This document shows positions 63,579 to 64,000 of a stretch of DNA of 64,000 bases, piece after piece; within the stretch, counting starts at the first letter, position 1; the number at the start of each line of letters is the position of its first letter. The DNA lies in the NCBI GenBank assembly GCA_023409735.1, contig JAEYRB010000063.1:124001-188000 (forward strand). Reading direction: 5' to 3'. Under the pieces are notes generated by a model. It was not told where the DNA came from. It made no database searches and worked only from the letters and a program-made list of their open reading frames with translations. The position numbers and the translations under genes are program-made. This stretch comes from Bacillota bacterium (GTDB lineage: Bacteria > Bacillota > Clostridia > Acetivibrionales > DTU013).

Positions 63579-63973
63579 AAAAAACATTCCCTATATGCCA
63601 TATCAGAGCCTAATATATGTCCCGTAATCCAGTCCGTAACAAAGTCAACCAACTGGAGGAAGGTTTCTCCCTGACTGCCGTCAAGGTCTTTTGTATTGAT
63701 TCTTTTCAGTTTTTTAATAAAGAAGTCATGTTCAATTTTGTGAGCAAACGCATCTTGATAATTATATTGTTCAAAAAGCTTTTCTTCGTATCCAAAATGA
63801 TACTGTGTATAATCAATAAGCTCTTGGAGGATGGACATTAACTCGTCATAATGGTCATAATCATCATTGAGTGATGCTGTATCATATATTCTTGCTCCGA
63901 TCTCAAAGAGCTTGCGGTGCTGGTTATCAATTTCCTCGATACCGCTTGTAAACTTATCCTGCCATTTAAACAT
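63566..63973 (-). CDS. Bacteriohemerythrin
   Basis: A 135-residue four-helix di-iron oxygen-binding protein. The full ligand set is present: His19, His59, Glu63, His78, His82, His119 and Asp124. In anaerobes such proteins are thought to scavenge or sense oxygen, or to store iron. AGGGGGTAATCAG precedes the ATG on the minus strand. It is soluble, with no extra domains. Confidence 0.94.
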   Translation of the reverse strand: MFKWQDKFTSGIEEIDNQHRKLFEIGARIYDTASLNDDYDHYDELMSILQELIDYTQYHFGYEEKLFEQYNYQDAFAHKIEHDFFIKKLKRINTKDLDGSQGETFLQLVDFVTDWITGHILGSDMAYRECFLKGG

Positions 63974-64000
63974 CTGATTACCCCCTGCAAGTTATTTATT

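Overview
The window looks like chromosome of a low-to-medium GC, Gram-positive, probably spore-forming member of the class Clostridia. The evidence is AT-rich intergenic DNA, strong GGAGG ribosome binding sites, frequent TTG and GTG starts, a CIRCE-controlled groESL operon, the short-form HisG plus HisZ pair, a long-form hibernation factor, a bacteriohemerythrin and a YaaH/SleL-like GH18 protein. The glycan genes (two GH31 enzymes and a GH94 phosphorylase) suggest a plant-polysaccharide degrader of the Ruminiclostridium/Acetivibrio kind. That placement is inference; there is no rRNA or intact tRNA to fix it.

Layout. 0-8.3 kb: a SprT-like metalloprotein, a GH31 alpha-xylosidase-like enzyme, an anion permease and a large FtsX-type permease split by a frameshift. 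8.9-10.7 kb: agmatinase and MetA (with the acetyl-CoA-type Glu111). 10.8-17.3 kb: a small membrane protein, a MITE-like element, then GH94 phosphorylase, a divergent AraC regulator and a YicI-like GH31. 17.4-22.3 kb (minus strand): a complete livKHMGF transporter with a hairpin between the binding protein and the permeases. 22.5-31.8 kb: a zinc-ribbon protein, a cluster of five DnaA boxes, hpf, a small unknown protein, a KASIII-like protein lacking the usual His and Asn, a PcrA/UvrD helicase with a Gly-rich linker, REP-like repeats, a Cys-rich small protein, a HAD phosphatase and a lipoprotein. 31.9-33.5 kb: a flavin-dependent reductase and a decayed tRNA-Gln.

33.4-43.5 kb is a ten-gene histidine operon, hisZ-hisG-hisD-hisC-hisB-purC-hisH-hisA-hisF-hisIE, starting from a good sigma-A promoter with a roughly 320-base leader. 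It encodes all steps from PRPP to histidine except histidinol-phosphate phosphatase. purC sits next to hisH; the HisHF reaction releases AICAR, the purine intermediate two steps downstream of PurC. groES-groEL follow, under a perfect CIRCE operator.

45.9-64 kb: a small membrane protein, a GH18 protein with StalkD-like and SH3-like domains, an MgtC family protein, a SERCA-type calcium ATPase, a GNAT acetyltransferase, a four-gene Gld-type ABC operon (ATPase, permease, GldG-like, DUF4340-like), a YkvI-like membrane protein whose start codon follows a terminator-like hairpin, a membrane-anchored beta-propeller-like protein, CvpA, IlvD and bacteriohemerythrin.

I see no CRISPR array, no prophage, no intact transposase and no obvious defence island. 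The points most worth a second look are the KASIII-like protein with a lost triad, the DnaA-box cluster, the hairpin covering the YkvI ribosome binding site, the MITE-like element with a related fragment 3 kb away, the decayed tRNA-Gln, the orphan frameshifted FtsX protein, and purC within the his operon.
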